From positions 8,003,001-8,067,000 of the forward strand of contig JANTQA010000070.1 in NCBI GenBank assembly GCA_027625915.1: a stretch of 64,000 nt of DNA, in the 5' to 3' direction. Below, one piece after another: positions 25,801-36,850 of this stretch. The translations under genes and the position numbers were made by a program. Below the pieces are notes generated by a model. The model ran no database searches. It was given only the letters and a program-made list of their open reading frames with translations, and was not told the DNA's origin. Each line of letters starts with the position of its first letter. The first letter of the stretch is position 1. The DNA is from Anaeramoeba flamelloides (lineage: Eukaryota; Metamonada; Anaeramoebidae).

Positions 25801-28800
25801 TTCAAAAATTTTCTTTTAATTTCTAAAATTAAAAAAAGTGTAGGCACTATAGGCACTCTACGGCACTTGGTGACACTTCGCTGCACTTTTTTTTTTTTTT
25901 ATTTTAAAAGAATTCAGTAAAATCTTTGATTTAGCTCAATTCTTACGAATTCTGGGAAAATTGCTGTTAGCTTTTTTTTAATTTTTGAAATAAAAATAAA
26001 ATTTCTTTAATTTTCTTTTTATTTCTCAAATTAAAAGAAAACCTAGGCACTTTATGACACTTCGATGTACTTGACGGCACTTTACTTTACTCCAAAAGAA
26101 TATTTTAAAATAATTAAAAACAAAAAACAAATATTTAAAACTCAAAAATATAAAACTTATCCATCAAGCTCAACAATTCTAAAATTCAGAAATTTTACTA
26201 ACTGCTTAAGGTTTACAATCCCTGAAATTTGAAAAAAGAAATTATCTTGTGTAGGGTGTAGTGAATTGTTAATTTGGCTCTTATCTGATCGAAATTGTGT
26301 TTGGTATGGGATTTAATAGTGGTTCAAAAAGGCAATGTTTGACAATTTATTTTTAATTTTCCCCAAATCAGAATTGAAGAATAAAAGAAAAATATCTTAG
26401 ACAAGTTATAAATAAATGTGATTTTTGTGGGTTGTTGATGAAATTTTTAATTAGGTTTGGTTTTATTTGAAGCTTTTGAAAAAAATTTTATTTTTTCATT
26501 AAGTTAATTGAGTAAAAAATAAATCAAAATTTTACTTAAACAACCCAAAAATCAAACTTGATTCTTAAACACCTATCAATCTATTAATCTTACACTCTTC
26601 AATTCGGATTTCGGAAAAAAATAATAAATTGGCAAAAATTGCCATTTGGAAAAACAAACTCTTAAAACCCATACCAAACACAGGATCGATCAGATAAGAA
26701 CCAAATTAACAAGTAACTACACCTTACACAAGATAATCTTTTTTTTCAAATTTCAGGAATTGTAAAACTTAAATAAATACTACTATGTAATAAATAAAAA
26801 CTCAAATAAATTTTGTCCTTTATGTTTAAAATATGAACATAAAGAAATGATAGAAAATACTGTTCAGTTTTTATGGGTATGTCCTTCCTATATAAAGGAT
26901 AGAGTGATATTTTTCAAAATAAATTAAAAGAATTAAATTTTGATGAAATAAATTTAAACCAAGACAGTTCAAGAATATTTTCATTAATCGATAAGGTGGA
27001 ATCTATTATTTTACTCTTAAATTCCCTTTCATGAAATTTAAGTAAAAGGTGTAACTATAGGGTAATTTACACTTCCTCCTCAATTAATAAAAAAAAAAAA
27101 TAAAAAAATATCTCATATTTTTCAAAAATTTTCAACTTTCCAATTAAATTTTAATTGGTATTTTGAAACAAAAATTTTTTCATAATAATTGTGAACAAAT
27201 TTGATTTTAGATATTTTTCTTAGTATGCTTTTCGAATATTCATTGTACTAGATATAATGAAACAAAATCTCGAATACGAAAATATTTTAAAAGGGGATTA
27301 AATTAGAAAAAATGAAAAAAAAAAAAAAAAAAAAAAAAAGAAAGTGAAATATACCGATTGTGAGTGACTTCCTTGTTTTAACTTTTTCACTTCGAGGAAA
27401 AACATTATATTTTCTTGGTTTAATTGTCTACATAAATATTCTTTAAAAAAATCGATTCCCTTTGGGAGTGCAAGTAATTGCTCTAAATTGTCAATAGTAA
27501 CATTTTTCTTTTTTTGATCTGTGGGCTTTAATTGTTGCGTGCTTGAATTTGAATATTTAGTTATTCTATGTAAGTGTTTGCTTTTTTCGTTTAAATCAGA
27601 AAGGTTGCAAGAACTCCGATGGCTGGCGCTCTTTTTCGAACCAACATCAGTAATGTTTGTAATTTGAAATAAATTTGGGTTACTTTTAGAATATTGTATC
27701 GAATTTAATACAATTCCCCTTGGTGATAGAGGTTCATAAGAATTAATTTTTGAAGAGGTCTGCTTGATCTCTGTTTCTGTTTCTGTTTGTGTTTCCGTTT
27801 GTGTTTCCGTTTGTGTTTCCGTTTGTGTTTCGGTTTCGGTTTCGGTTTCGGTTTGGATTTCTGTTTGTGTCTCGGTTTCGGTTTCGGTCTCGGTTTCTGT
27901 TTCTGTTTGGGTTGTTAAAATGTAGCTTTCGGTCTGGCTTGAGGGCAGGGCATTTTTTTCTTGTTCACCACCAAATGATTGGTATTTAGATTTCTTGCCC
28001 AGACGATAATGATTCTTTGGTGAGGTTTTGGTATTACTATCGATGTCCTTTTTTATTGGTAGCTCAAATGTGATCGTTTTTGAACGGTGAGATTTCATTC
28101 TTTTTGAATTTAAAGATGAGCTGTTCCCGAGATCTTTTCTTTTTTGATATGTGCTTTGAAAATTATCATTGATATTGTTGTTGTTGTTGTTGTTGTAAAT
28201 TTTAGAAGAGTCTTGTTCAATCAAAGATTCGTCGTTTCCAGAAGTTAAGTCTGTGTTCTCGTCTTCTCCTTCAGTTTTCGAAGAAATTACATCCAGGGAA
28301 TTCGAGTTGTAATCCTTAAAATCGATCATCTCTCGATTTTCTTCAATTAGTTTGTTAATGAGCTCATTTTCAAGCTTTTTTTCTTTGATTTGGATTTTTA
28401 GTTGGTGTGATCTTTCAACAACTTTGGTCCAGTTCTTTTTGACTTGAGAAATGTTTGTAATATCAAAATTCAATTTTTTTTTTTTCCTCTTGATGGAACT
28501 ATATTCCTCTTTTAATTTGCTTCTTAGCTTGTCTTGAAACCTCGCCTTTTCTCTCCCTTCTTTCGTTTGGGTTGATTTCCTGATGTATTCCTCATAATCC
28601 TGATCAAGCTTGGTTTTGGTCTCTTGCAAATTCTTGTAATTTGTTAGCAATGTGTTCGTTTCGTTTGATTGTTCCTTGTATTTGAGCTGCTTCTTTTCGA
28701 GCTTTCTTTCGACTGTTTGCAAATCCAGTAACTGCAACTTGTTTTTTTTCAAGTCCTGCAATTGCTGTGCAAACTTGTCAATTTTCTTTTTCTTATGATA

Positions 28801-29334
28801 GATCAACAAACCCCGAGCGCTTCGGTCAGGCTGCTGGCTTATCTCGTCAAAAAGAGGCTTGACTTGCTTTTCAATTGAACCGATCTCCTTCACCAGCAAT
28901 TCGTGCTCCTGCTGGGCCCTTATATACCGTGACTTGGTCTCCTCAACCTTCCGAACAATCAGATCAATTGCAGAGCGCGCCTTCAGTTTGTTTAATTTGA
29001 TTTTTAGAACCTGTGACTGGCGAGACAAATAATTGTAGTCGTCCAAATTTTGCGTTCTTGGGGTTTTTTTTTTGTGGTTGGAATTCTTGTTCCTTTCGTT
29101 TTTTTGGAAACGACTTTTTTTGTGTTTGTTTTTTTTCTTTTTCTCTTTCTGTTTCTCTTTCTCTTTTTCCACAGCTTTCAGTTCCCGAAACGATGAAGAC
29201 AACTTAGATTTTAGGGTTCGTTTCCTCGTTCTATGACTTTGTTTGATTTCTTTTCGTGTAGAGAGGTTCTGGGTATTGCGTTTTTCTGTTTCTCTTTTTT
29301 TTTCTTTCTCTTTCTCCTTTTTTTTTGTGCTCAT
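22892..29334 (-). CDS. RGS domain-DUF547 protein with a long coiled-coil N-terminus
   Basis: Exon 1 is 27355-29334 and exon 2 is 22892-24022, joined in phase 0 (CAATCG|GTATAT ... TTATAG|CAAATG). The product is about 1036 residues. Residues 1-100 are Lys/Glu-rich; about 100-340 are coiled coil. A low-complexity part follows, with Asn runs and a Thr-Glu/Thr-Gln dipeptide repeat encoded at 27770-27900. The RGS domain spans about 612-725 and is split by the intron: exon 1 gives IDNLEQLLALPKGIDFFKEY and LNQENIMFFLEV, and exon 2 gives TRIFKTFI, LFEINIVSEMRKNI and YDEAQKAVFDHM. The two Asn that contact G-alpha in RGS proteins (QEN, EIN) are kept. DUF547 follows at about 785-985 (LFLNLFNTLTLHSYIINGIP, VGKYYFSLSQIFNGILR, DPKIHFARLNSS). 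Its usual ALxCGxxSCP cysteines are absent. It probably speeds GTP hydrolysis on G-alpha. The DUF547 role is unknown. The 3332-bp intron is filled by a LINE and other repeats. Confidence 0.9.
25280..26091. repeat. Large hairpin/decamer array inside LINE family A
   Basis: Modules are readable in order. First is an AATTTGAGAAATAAA-type hairpin (about 25285-25362). A ~200-bp inverted repeat follows, with ~40-bp arms starting GTTTTCTTGAGTTTTCTG and ending in the inverse (about 25368-25563). Next is a TTTCCATAATTTAAAAGAAT-type hairpin (25571-25640), then four 10-bp repeats (CACTTGGCGA, CACTCTCTGA, CACTTGACAG, CGCT). Then come another TTTCC hairpin, an AATTT hairpin, five CACT repeats spaced 9, 10, 10 and 10 bp, and one more of each hairpin. 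Last are four decamers (CACTTTATGA, CACTTCGATG, TACTTGACGG, CACT). GTTAGG/CCTAA borders recur between modules. Confidence 0.8.
26210..26768. mobile_element. 559-bp fold-back TTAA element with ~100-bp inverted ends
   Basis: The left arm starts GGTTTACAATCCCTGAAATT and the right arm ends with its inverse, AATTTCAGGAATTGTAAAAC. Homology of the arms continues for about 100 bp to CAAACACAGGATCGATC-like sequence. The element is flanked by TTAA at 26206-26209 and 26769-26772. The uninterrupted LINE at about 31.05 kb has a single TTAA in the same reading context (ACTGCTTAAATAG on the minus strand), so the target and its duplication are directly visible. No coding capacity. Confidence 0.8.
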
Positions 29335-30726
29335 CTGTAAAATGGAAAAACAGTTAAAAAAATAATTTGAAGAGAATTTTTTTAAGAAAATCCTTTAGAG
29401 AAAATTTAAAAGCTCCCAATTGTGGTTTCGTTTCTCTCTTCTTTCTTTTTAATTTTTAGATATTTTCTTTATTTCAAACATATTGTTTAAATTTTTAAAA
29501 AAATTTTTTTTTTTACATCTTGTCTGAGTTTGTTTTCGGAAAATAAAGTAGAAATTGTTATAATTTCAAAAAGAATTGTTATCCTTTCGTGTTGAATTAG
29601 AGAAAAGGGAAAAAAGAACAAAAAATTTTACGGCTTTCAAATGTAGTTATACCTTATATTTTTTGCTTTTATTTAATTGAAGAGAAATATTTTGAAAGAA
29701 AATTACGTATAATTGTTTTTGTCAACTCTTGATCTCAAAGATAACTTTTTGAATTTTGTTCTTGTGTCTAATGCTTTAAAAAACTTTGCAAAATATTTTA
29801 ATCAATTAAAAAAAATTATTATTTTTTACCTGCGATTTTAAAATAAAGAAAAAAAATAAGATCAAAAGAATTCAACTGTTTTTATGAAAGTAAGGATTAA
29901 TAGTTTTAAAAAGGGTAACAATGTTTTTTTTAATCAAGTAAAACAGTTTTAACAACACTTATTAATAAACTAAGGACCATATATAAAAATGTTATTCGAA
30001 AGCAAAAAGTAAAGGTAAAAAAACTTTTGCCTTATCTTGAATTGAAAAATGAAGTAACAATCTCGTTGTTGAACCAGAATTACTTTAGAAAGTTATTTTG
30101 AGAAAGGATTTATTGTTTCTTAAAGTTTGAAGCATTTTGTTTATTTTTTAAAAGTTCCAAATTAAATCTTTTACGAATTATTTCCGAATAATTATTTTCT
30201 TTGAAAAGAAAAAAATCCTGAATGTTGGTGAATTAAGTGTACAAAATTATATTTTAAAGTTAATAGAACTTAGTTTTTAGAGGTCTCGATTTAAAATTCA
30301 AACTTAAGTGGTATAACTAAAGTGTTTTTTTTAATTTTACCATTTACTAAAAATTTTACACCTGATGGAGGTAGACTGTAGAAGAAAAAGAATCAAACCA
30401 TTAGGATGACAAGAGCTTATAAACAAGAAATGTTTTTTTTTAATAAATTATAAAAAAGAATTATGAAGATATTGAAAGATTAAATTGTAGTTTTTTGTCA
30501 AAAAAATGTGAAAAAGATTATTTTTAGATTTTTTTTTAAAAAAATCTCAGTTTCTCTCTCAATCGGAAAATTACAAAATTTTTGAACTAAAAGCATTTAA
30601 TATTTTTAAAACCATTTGATATTGATCCAAGATCTAAACTCAAAAGACAATTTAAATCTGAGTCAAGAATAGATGTATGTGTTAGTCTTCCTATTTTCAA
30701 AGACCCAAGTCTGAAAAAAAAAGCAA
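29335..30726. other. Upstream region of the RGS-DUF547 gene
   Basis: AT-rich, with no gene seen. It presumably contains the promoter of the minus-strand RGS-DUF547 gene at its left edge. No motif can be defended. Confidence 0.4.
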
Positions 30727-32557
30727 TTTTTTTTTTATTTTTTATTATTGAAGAAGTGTAGATTACACTCTAGTTGCCCTTAGACTTAAATTCCCTTTCA
30801 GGAATTTAAGCGTAAAATCATAGATTTCACGATTATTAATTAATGAAAATCATTTGAAACTGTCTTGATTTGAAATTAGTTCATTAAGATTTATTTCTTT
30901 TAGTTTGTTATAAAACATTAATCTATCTTTTTTATAGGAAGGACAGACCCATAAAAAATGATCAATATTTTCTATAATTTTATTTTGTTCATATTTTGAA
31001 CATAAAGGACAAAATTTATTGGGATTTTTATTAATTACATAGTAATATCTATTTAAGCAGTTAGTAAACGATCTGAATTTTAGAATTGTTGAACTTGACG
31101 GATAACTCAAATATTTTTGAGTTTTAAATAAATATTTTTGATTTTTGATTATTGTGAAATAATTTTGGACCTTCCAACTTTTGGAATTCAGCAACTCATT
31201 GAATGTGTACTTATATATTTCATATTTTAATTCTTTTAAATCTTTTGAATACCAGTTGATTTTATTATTAATTCTTTGATTAAATTTTATTAATTTTTCT
31301 AAATAAGGAAGAGATAAATTTCCTAATTTATTTTTTAATTTAAATTTCTTTTTATTTACTGAAATTATCATATTTTCAATTTTAAATTCTGTTTTGTAAA
31401 TGAGAATTGGTGTATTTCTGTTTATTTTGCAGATTTCAGTAATACATGAATTAATCCAAGAATTTAAATAATTTATCGTTGTTATTTGATAATTAAAAAT
31501 TTCTATGCCATATGTTAATTGACTTAATATAAAAGATTTAAATAATCTAATTTTTAAACTATTATTCAGAGAATTGTTATTGAAGAATTGTTTGCAGTTA
31601 TTATATGTTTCTTTAGATTTTTTTAAATTATAAACTATATGTGCAATTTTATCTAAATAAATACCTAAATATTTAATTTTTTTTAAATCTTTTGAAATAA
31701 CTGTTTTATCTTTATTTGGTTTTAATCCAAATTGAATAAAAATTTCATATATTGAATTTAATTTTTGGTTTATTTGGATTTTATTTCCTTTTATAATTAG
31801 GATTAAATCATCTCCAAACATTTGACAATGATTTGTTAAAGGTATAATTTTTAATAAAAGAAAATGCGAAATAAGAGCAAATAAAATAGGAGATAAGGGG
31901 TCTCCTTGGAATATACCAAGCCCTTCTCCTTGATAATAATTAATAAAAAATTTTTGATAATTTTATTTAGAATAAATTTTTTTATTGTTTTTCTAATTAT
32001 TTTATAATTGATTGAGTCAAAACATTTTGCTATATCAATCATTATAATATAAGTTTTATCATTTTTATTTACATTATTTGATTTTATCTTATTATAAGTA
32101 TTTAAGAAATTTAAGACTGCAATTCGAGTATCATATTTTTTTCGAAATCCAAATTGTGATTTATGAATAAATTCCCAACAAGGTTCAATTAGTTTATATA
32201 ACATTTTTAAAAATAATCTTGGTAAACTTTGATTAATTGAAATTGGCCGATAATTTAAAGCTACCCCTTCATTTCCTTTTTTATGAATAAATAAAATTGA
32301 TCTTTTTTTAATATATTCAATAGTATTATTAGTAGGGTTAATTAACATATTATTAAAGATTTTTTGAATTGTAATAAGATATTTTTTATAATTTTGATTT
32401 TCAATTGGATTTATATGAGAGAAATTTTCTTCATTAATAATATTTTTTAAATTCTTAATTTTTTGAAATCCTTTTACTGATTTAAAAAAAGCAAATTTTA
32501 AATTTTTATAATTGGTAATATGTTGTCTACAGTGGTTATTTAAATTACGATACTTTC
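30727..32557 (-). mobile_element. LINE family A, 5'-truncated, best-preserved copy
   Basis: The reverse transcriptase reads from CRQHITNYKN at the 5' end through KKRSILFIHKKGNEG, NYRPISI, KSQFGFRKKYDTRIAVLNFL, MIDIAKCFDSI, GEGLGIFQGDPLSPILFALI and MFGDDLILIIKG (catalytic F-G-D-D instead of the common F-A-D-D). It continues to the C-terminal zinc motif FCPLC...DHFLWVC (C-x2-C-x13-H-x4-C). There is one frameshift near 31945 in a T-rich tract and a stop at 30850 before the normal end. It ends GTGTAATCTACACTTC and an A-rich tail at about 30727-30745. No endonuclease part is present. This copy lacks the hairpin array and so serves as the clean reference. Confidence 0.85.
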
Positions 32558-33829
32558 AAAAAAAAATAATTATTACTAATATGATGTTTTCAGCAGAAAA
32601 AAGGGAAAGTCTGTATAAAAATACTCTTAAAAGAGTTTCATAATCCCAGTTAAATTTAACAATTAAATTTCTCACTGGTGTTTGAATTCTAAATGAGAAT
32701 AATTTTCACTTCATTTTAATATTTCCTTTTTCAAATAGATCTCTACAAATTACAACCTACTTCTCAAAAAACTCTCTTTACTGTTAAAATCATATTAAAC
32801 TCATCAAAATTTTATCTCAAAGTCGATTACCTAAACTCCATAAAATTCCTAAAAATATCATTTCAAAACTCGGTTTTTGAAGAAGTTTCGGTTAACACAT
32901 CACACAATTCTTTAAATATTTCGGAACTTGAAATAAAAATTTTCATTTATTAATTGGAAAATAGCAGTATAGAAGAAAAATATAGATAAAAAATGGAATA
33001 CTATTATAATTCCAAGACCCTGGCAATTTTTATCTTTGCCAATATCCTAATACACTACAAAATATTTGATTTTACCTTTTCATAATTTTTATTTTAAATA
33101 TATTCAAACAAAAAAAATCCCATTGTTGTTCGAATTATTTTTTTTCAGTTTATTTACCTGTTTGAAATGTTTTTGAATTTTAATTTGTACTTGGAAATCC
33201 TTACAGGTTTTTTTTTTAAACTTTTCATATTCAAAAAAAATATTTTATTAATTTTGATTTTTTTTTATGTTTTGATTGTGTTTTCAATATTATTAATTTT
33301 CTTGATCCAATTTCTTTGAATTTATATTCTATTTGTAAAGTTATATTAATTTAACATAATAATATTTCACCCTCTAAAATCAAAACATGGTACTTAAACT
33401 TGAAAAAAAAAAAAAAAAATTGAATTATATCTTAAAATAGAAAGTTTCCATCTCAAAACTAAAATCAATTAATCCACTTTCTTTATTCATTTTTTTTTCT
33501 AATCAATTTTTTGATTTTTTGATATGTTTAATTGAAAAATATTTTATAAAACACCTAAAGATTATGAAAAAAATATTTGCAAAATACTTTTTGAAAATAT
33601 GTAAATATAGCCTTAAAATATAAAGAAATGGATTTTGCATTTGACGATTGTATACCAATAAATATAATGAAATCTTAATTATTTCAGATGGTTCGCAATA
33701 ATCCGAAGAATAAAAGTAAGAATAATTTTTTACTTTTATTTCACAAATATTATAAATATTTTCCAACAAACCAAAATAGAAAATAATTATAAAATAAAGT
33801 TTTTTAACACATGTATCTCTTTTTTGTTA
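32558..33829. other. Gene-free stretch
   Basis: AT-rich. An open frame at 33503-33769 on the minus strand lacks an ATG and any recognisable feature. No gene is supported. Confidence 0.4.
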
Positions 33830-34024
33830 CAGCCAGTATCACTTTTAATACATAAAATTTTAACAAAAATTAAGGCACCAAAAAATCTCAAATTAAGGAA
33901 TAAAATTCAGAATTCTTTTTTTTTCATAAATTTGTTTCACAAAAATTCGAATTTTACTGTAATTCAGGATTTTTTTAGGTATTAAATTTCGTTTAAATTT
34001 TTGCCTTCAAAGTGGAACTGACTG
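33830..34024. mobile_element. Palindromic CAGTCAGTTTCAC element, copy B
   Basis: Starts CAGCCAGTATCACTTTTAA after TA and ends AAAGTGGAACTGACTG before TA. It is 195 bp and self-complementary end to end, but moderately diverged. Confidence 0.75.
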
Positions 34025-35799
34025 TAGTATATTTCTAAATAATAATTATATTGATAAAAAAAACGGGGGGATTATTTATAATCATGATATAATCCATTCA
34101 ATTGATCAAAGCTTGTTATTACAACTCTAAAGAGTTTGAACCCCCTATTATTATCTGTCGTTATTTGTACCAAGTTTGGGAAATAAGCAAAATATTTTTC
34201 TTTCTGGGTGATATAAATATCACCCTATCTAGACAAATATATTATTTTTTTTTGAAAAAATGAGCCAGATTGCGTGAGTTATTCTTTGTTGAAAAGTGAA
34301 GATCTTCAGGAAAAAAAATGACAAAAAATAACCAATATAAATATTTTTAGAAAAGGGGTTATTTCTTTTCATTTTTTGGGCTTAGGTTTCAAAAAAATAA
34401 TAACTAATAATAAACATCTCAACTTTTAAACCATAATTAAATATCTTTATTTATTTGATTGAGGATGAAAAATTTATCCAATATATTTTTCTTGGTGGTT
34501 AATATTTTTGAATTACATACAAATAAAAACATATTAGATAATTTTGATGGCCAAATATGTTTAGCATGAGAAATTGTAAACTTGGAATTAATTCACAAAA
34601 TTTAAAATAAAAATTCAAGTTTTAAAAAAAAAATCTTTTTTGTTTTTTTTTTTAAAAATCTTTATTAGCAAGATTTATTTTCAAACTTTGAAAGAATATT
34701 TTTGAAATTCTCTAGCCTAAATGTAAAATTTGAAACTTTGGGGATTAAAATACCTTTTCAAGGTTAGTTATTACTCTTCTCACCAATAAAAACAGTTGAG
34801 TTTTATTAATAAAAAAATCTTTTGAATTATATTTTTGTTAACAAAATTGATCAAGTTTTTTAAAATCAAGAGGAAATTTCCATTTTTCAAACTATTTTGT
34901 TCCAATCCATTTTTGAAAATTAGGTATTTTTTAAAGCAAATAAAATAGTTATTCAAAAAAATCAAATAAAAAAATAAATAAAAAAATACAATTTTATATC
35001 AAATTGTATGAGTACAGACTAACAAAGATATTTGATAAAGATATAAGCCATTAAATTATATCTGGAAAATTGATTATTTTACCTTTTTTTTAAATAATTA
35101 AATTTGTAAAAATACAATAAATTCATTATGAATGTTGATTTATTTTAATATACTAGCTGTAATTGAACTCTTTGATAAAAACATATAAGATAGTTTCAAG
35201 GATTTTAGTACTGATTGCATTGATTTTACTTTGAAAAAATTCATTTTATATTTTTCAACAAAATTTTGAGGATTATTTTGAGGAAATTGGGGAAATCATC
35301 AACAAAAGTCATCATAAGAAATTTAATAGAAAAAATTTTGAAATATTTTTGAGAAATAAAAGTTTTAAACTTTTTATAAAATTTATTGAAAGTTCATGAA
35401 AAATCCTTTGAATTGACATAAAAATTATTTTTGAGTCAAAGAATTCAAAGTTATGATATGTTAAGTATAGGTACTTTAAATTTTCGAATAGGTATTAAAA
35501 GAAAAAAATAATTTGGTAAATTTCAAAATTGTAATCATTGATTTTGCTCATTTTTTCTTTTTTTCGATTTTTTTTTAATGAAACCTAATTCATTTGCAAT
35601 TTTTTTTTATTACAAGATCAATAGTTATTGATAAAAAATGTGTTGTTCGAATGATATTAAAATAGTAAAAAAGAAATAGAAAAATAAATATTGGTTTCTA
35701 TTGGAATTCTCTTTGAATTTCAATTGAAGATCGAAACGAACCTTATTTTTTTCTAAAAAGGTCCCTACGAATTTGAGTTTTTCAATTTTTAAGAAAATA
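34025..35799. other. Gene-free stretch
   Basis: AT-rich, with no gene or recognised element. Confidence 0.4.
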
Positions 35800-36850
35800 C
35801 AGTCTTTCCAAGTCTTCTATAAAATTTTACAGTCTTTCCAAGTCTACCATAAAATTTTCAATAAAACAGATTTGATTTTTCTTTTCTTATTTTCTATTTT
35901 CAAAAAATTTGGAAATAAGAGTTATTATTCAAAAAAAAATTTCAATAAATGAGCTATTATTCAAATTTTGAAAACATCAAAAAAAAAATTTTCTGAAGAT
36001 TCATGAAGCACCTAAAAATATTGTTCTAAAAAGGTAAATTTTTAAAGATCAGTCAATATTGATATTTTTTTGGGCTCTTTTGAACAATATTTTTAAGTTT
36101 CAAGAATCTTCAATTTTTTTTTTTTAAGTTTTCAAAATTTGAATAATAGCTCATTTATTGAAATTTTTTTTTGAATAATAACTCTTATTTCCAAATTTTT
36201 TGAAAATAGAAAATAAGAATAGAAAACTCAAATCCGTTTTATTGAAAATTTTATGGTAGACTTGGAACGGCTGTAAATAAAAAACAACTGAGTTTTCCAT
36301 TCTTATTTTCCATTTTCAAAAAAATTGGAAATAAGAGTTATTATTCAAAAAAAAATTTCAATAAATGAGCAGTTATTCAAATTTTGAGGAAAATAAAAAA
36401 AAAAAATTGAAGATTCTTGAAACTTCAAAATATAGTTCAAAAAAGCTAAATTTTTTAAGATCAGTAGTTATTGGTATTTTTTTTGAGCTGTTTTGGACCA
36501 ATAATTTTTAAGTACTTCAAGAATCTTCAATTTTTTTTTTTGATTTTTCAAAATTTCAATAATAACTTATTAAAAAGTTATTTTGAATTATAACTCTTAT
36601 TTCCGAATTTTACGAAAATGTAAAATAAGAATAGAAAAATTAATTGTGGTTTATTTAAATTTTTATGGTAGCCTTGGAACGGCGGTATATTACTTGAATA
36701 ATTATTATTCAATTCAGACATATCTCTACTTTACTTTGATATGTTACAGCCGTTCCAAGGCCACCTTAAAAGTTTAAATAAAACACAATTGAGTTTTCTA
36801 TTTTTATTTTCTATTTTCAAAAAATTCCGAAATAAGAGTTATTCTACTAA
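35800..36850. mobile_element. Cluster of CAGYCGTTCCAAGG fold-back elements
   Basis: The first full element is 35830-36273 (444 bp). It begins CAGTCTTTCCAAGTCTACC and ends with the inverse, GGTAGACTTGGAACGGCTG, with TA on both sides. Its arms pair over almost the whole length (AAATAAGAGTTATTATTC on the left, GAATAATAACTCTTATTT on the right). A duplicated left end precedes it at 35800. A second unit, 36274-36685, follows directly and lacks its own left end. A third starts at 36747 (CAGCCGTTCCAAGGCCACC) and is truncated near 36850. No coding capacity. Confidence 0.75.

Larger units (their letters stand above)
24890..27103 (+). mobile_element. LINE family A copy, decayed, in the RGS intron
   Basis: Broken reading frames match the family A copy at 30.7-32.6 kb: KFNQRIK, then LNSKS, then (after the array) FKIIKNKKQIFKTQKY and PSSSTILKFRNFTNCL, then NKFCPLCLKYEH and MVCPSYIKDR, ending GTAATTTACACTTCCTCC plus an A-rich tail. 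It is interrupted by a hairpin/decamer array (25280-26091) and by a fold-back TTAA element (26210-26768). The 5' limit is approximate. It runs antisense to the host gene. Confidence 0.75.

Noticed and set aside
25280-26091. Idea that the hairpin arrays are CRISPR-like or ordinary satellites
   Set aside because: Eukaryotic context, no constant repeat with unique spacers, and the modules mix several hairpin types with a decamer.
25280-26091. Idea that the arrays are spliceosomal introns of the LINE
   Set aside because: No consistent GT...AG at the four array borders; junctions differ between families.
33503-33769. 88-codon minus-strand open frame
   Set aside because: No ATG at its start, AT-driven composition, no motif and no splice partner.
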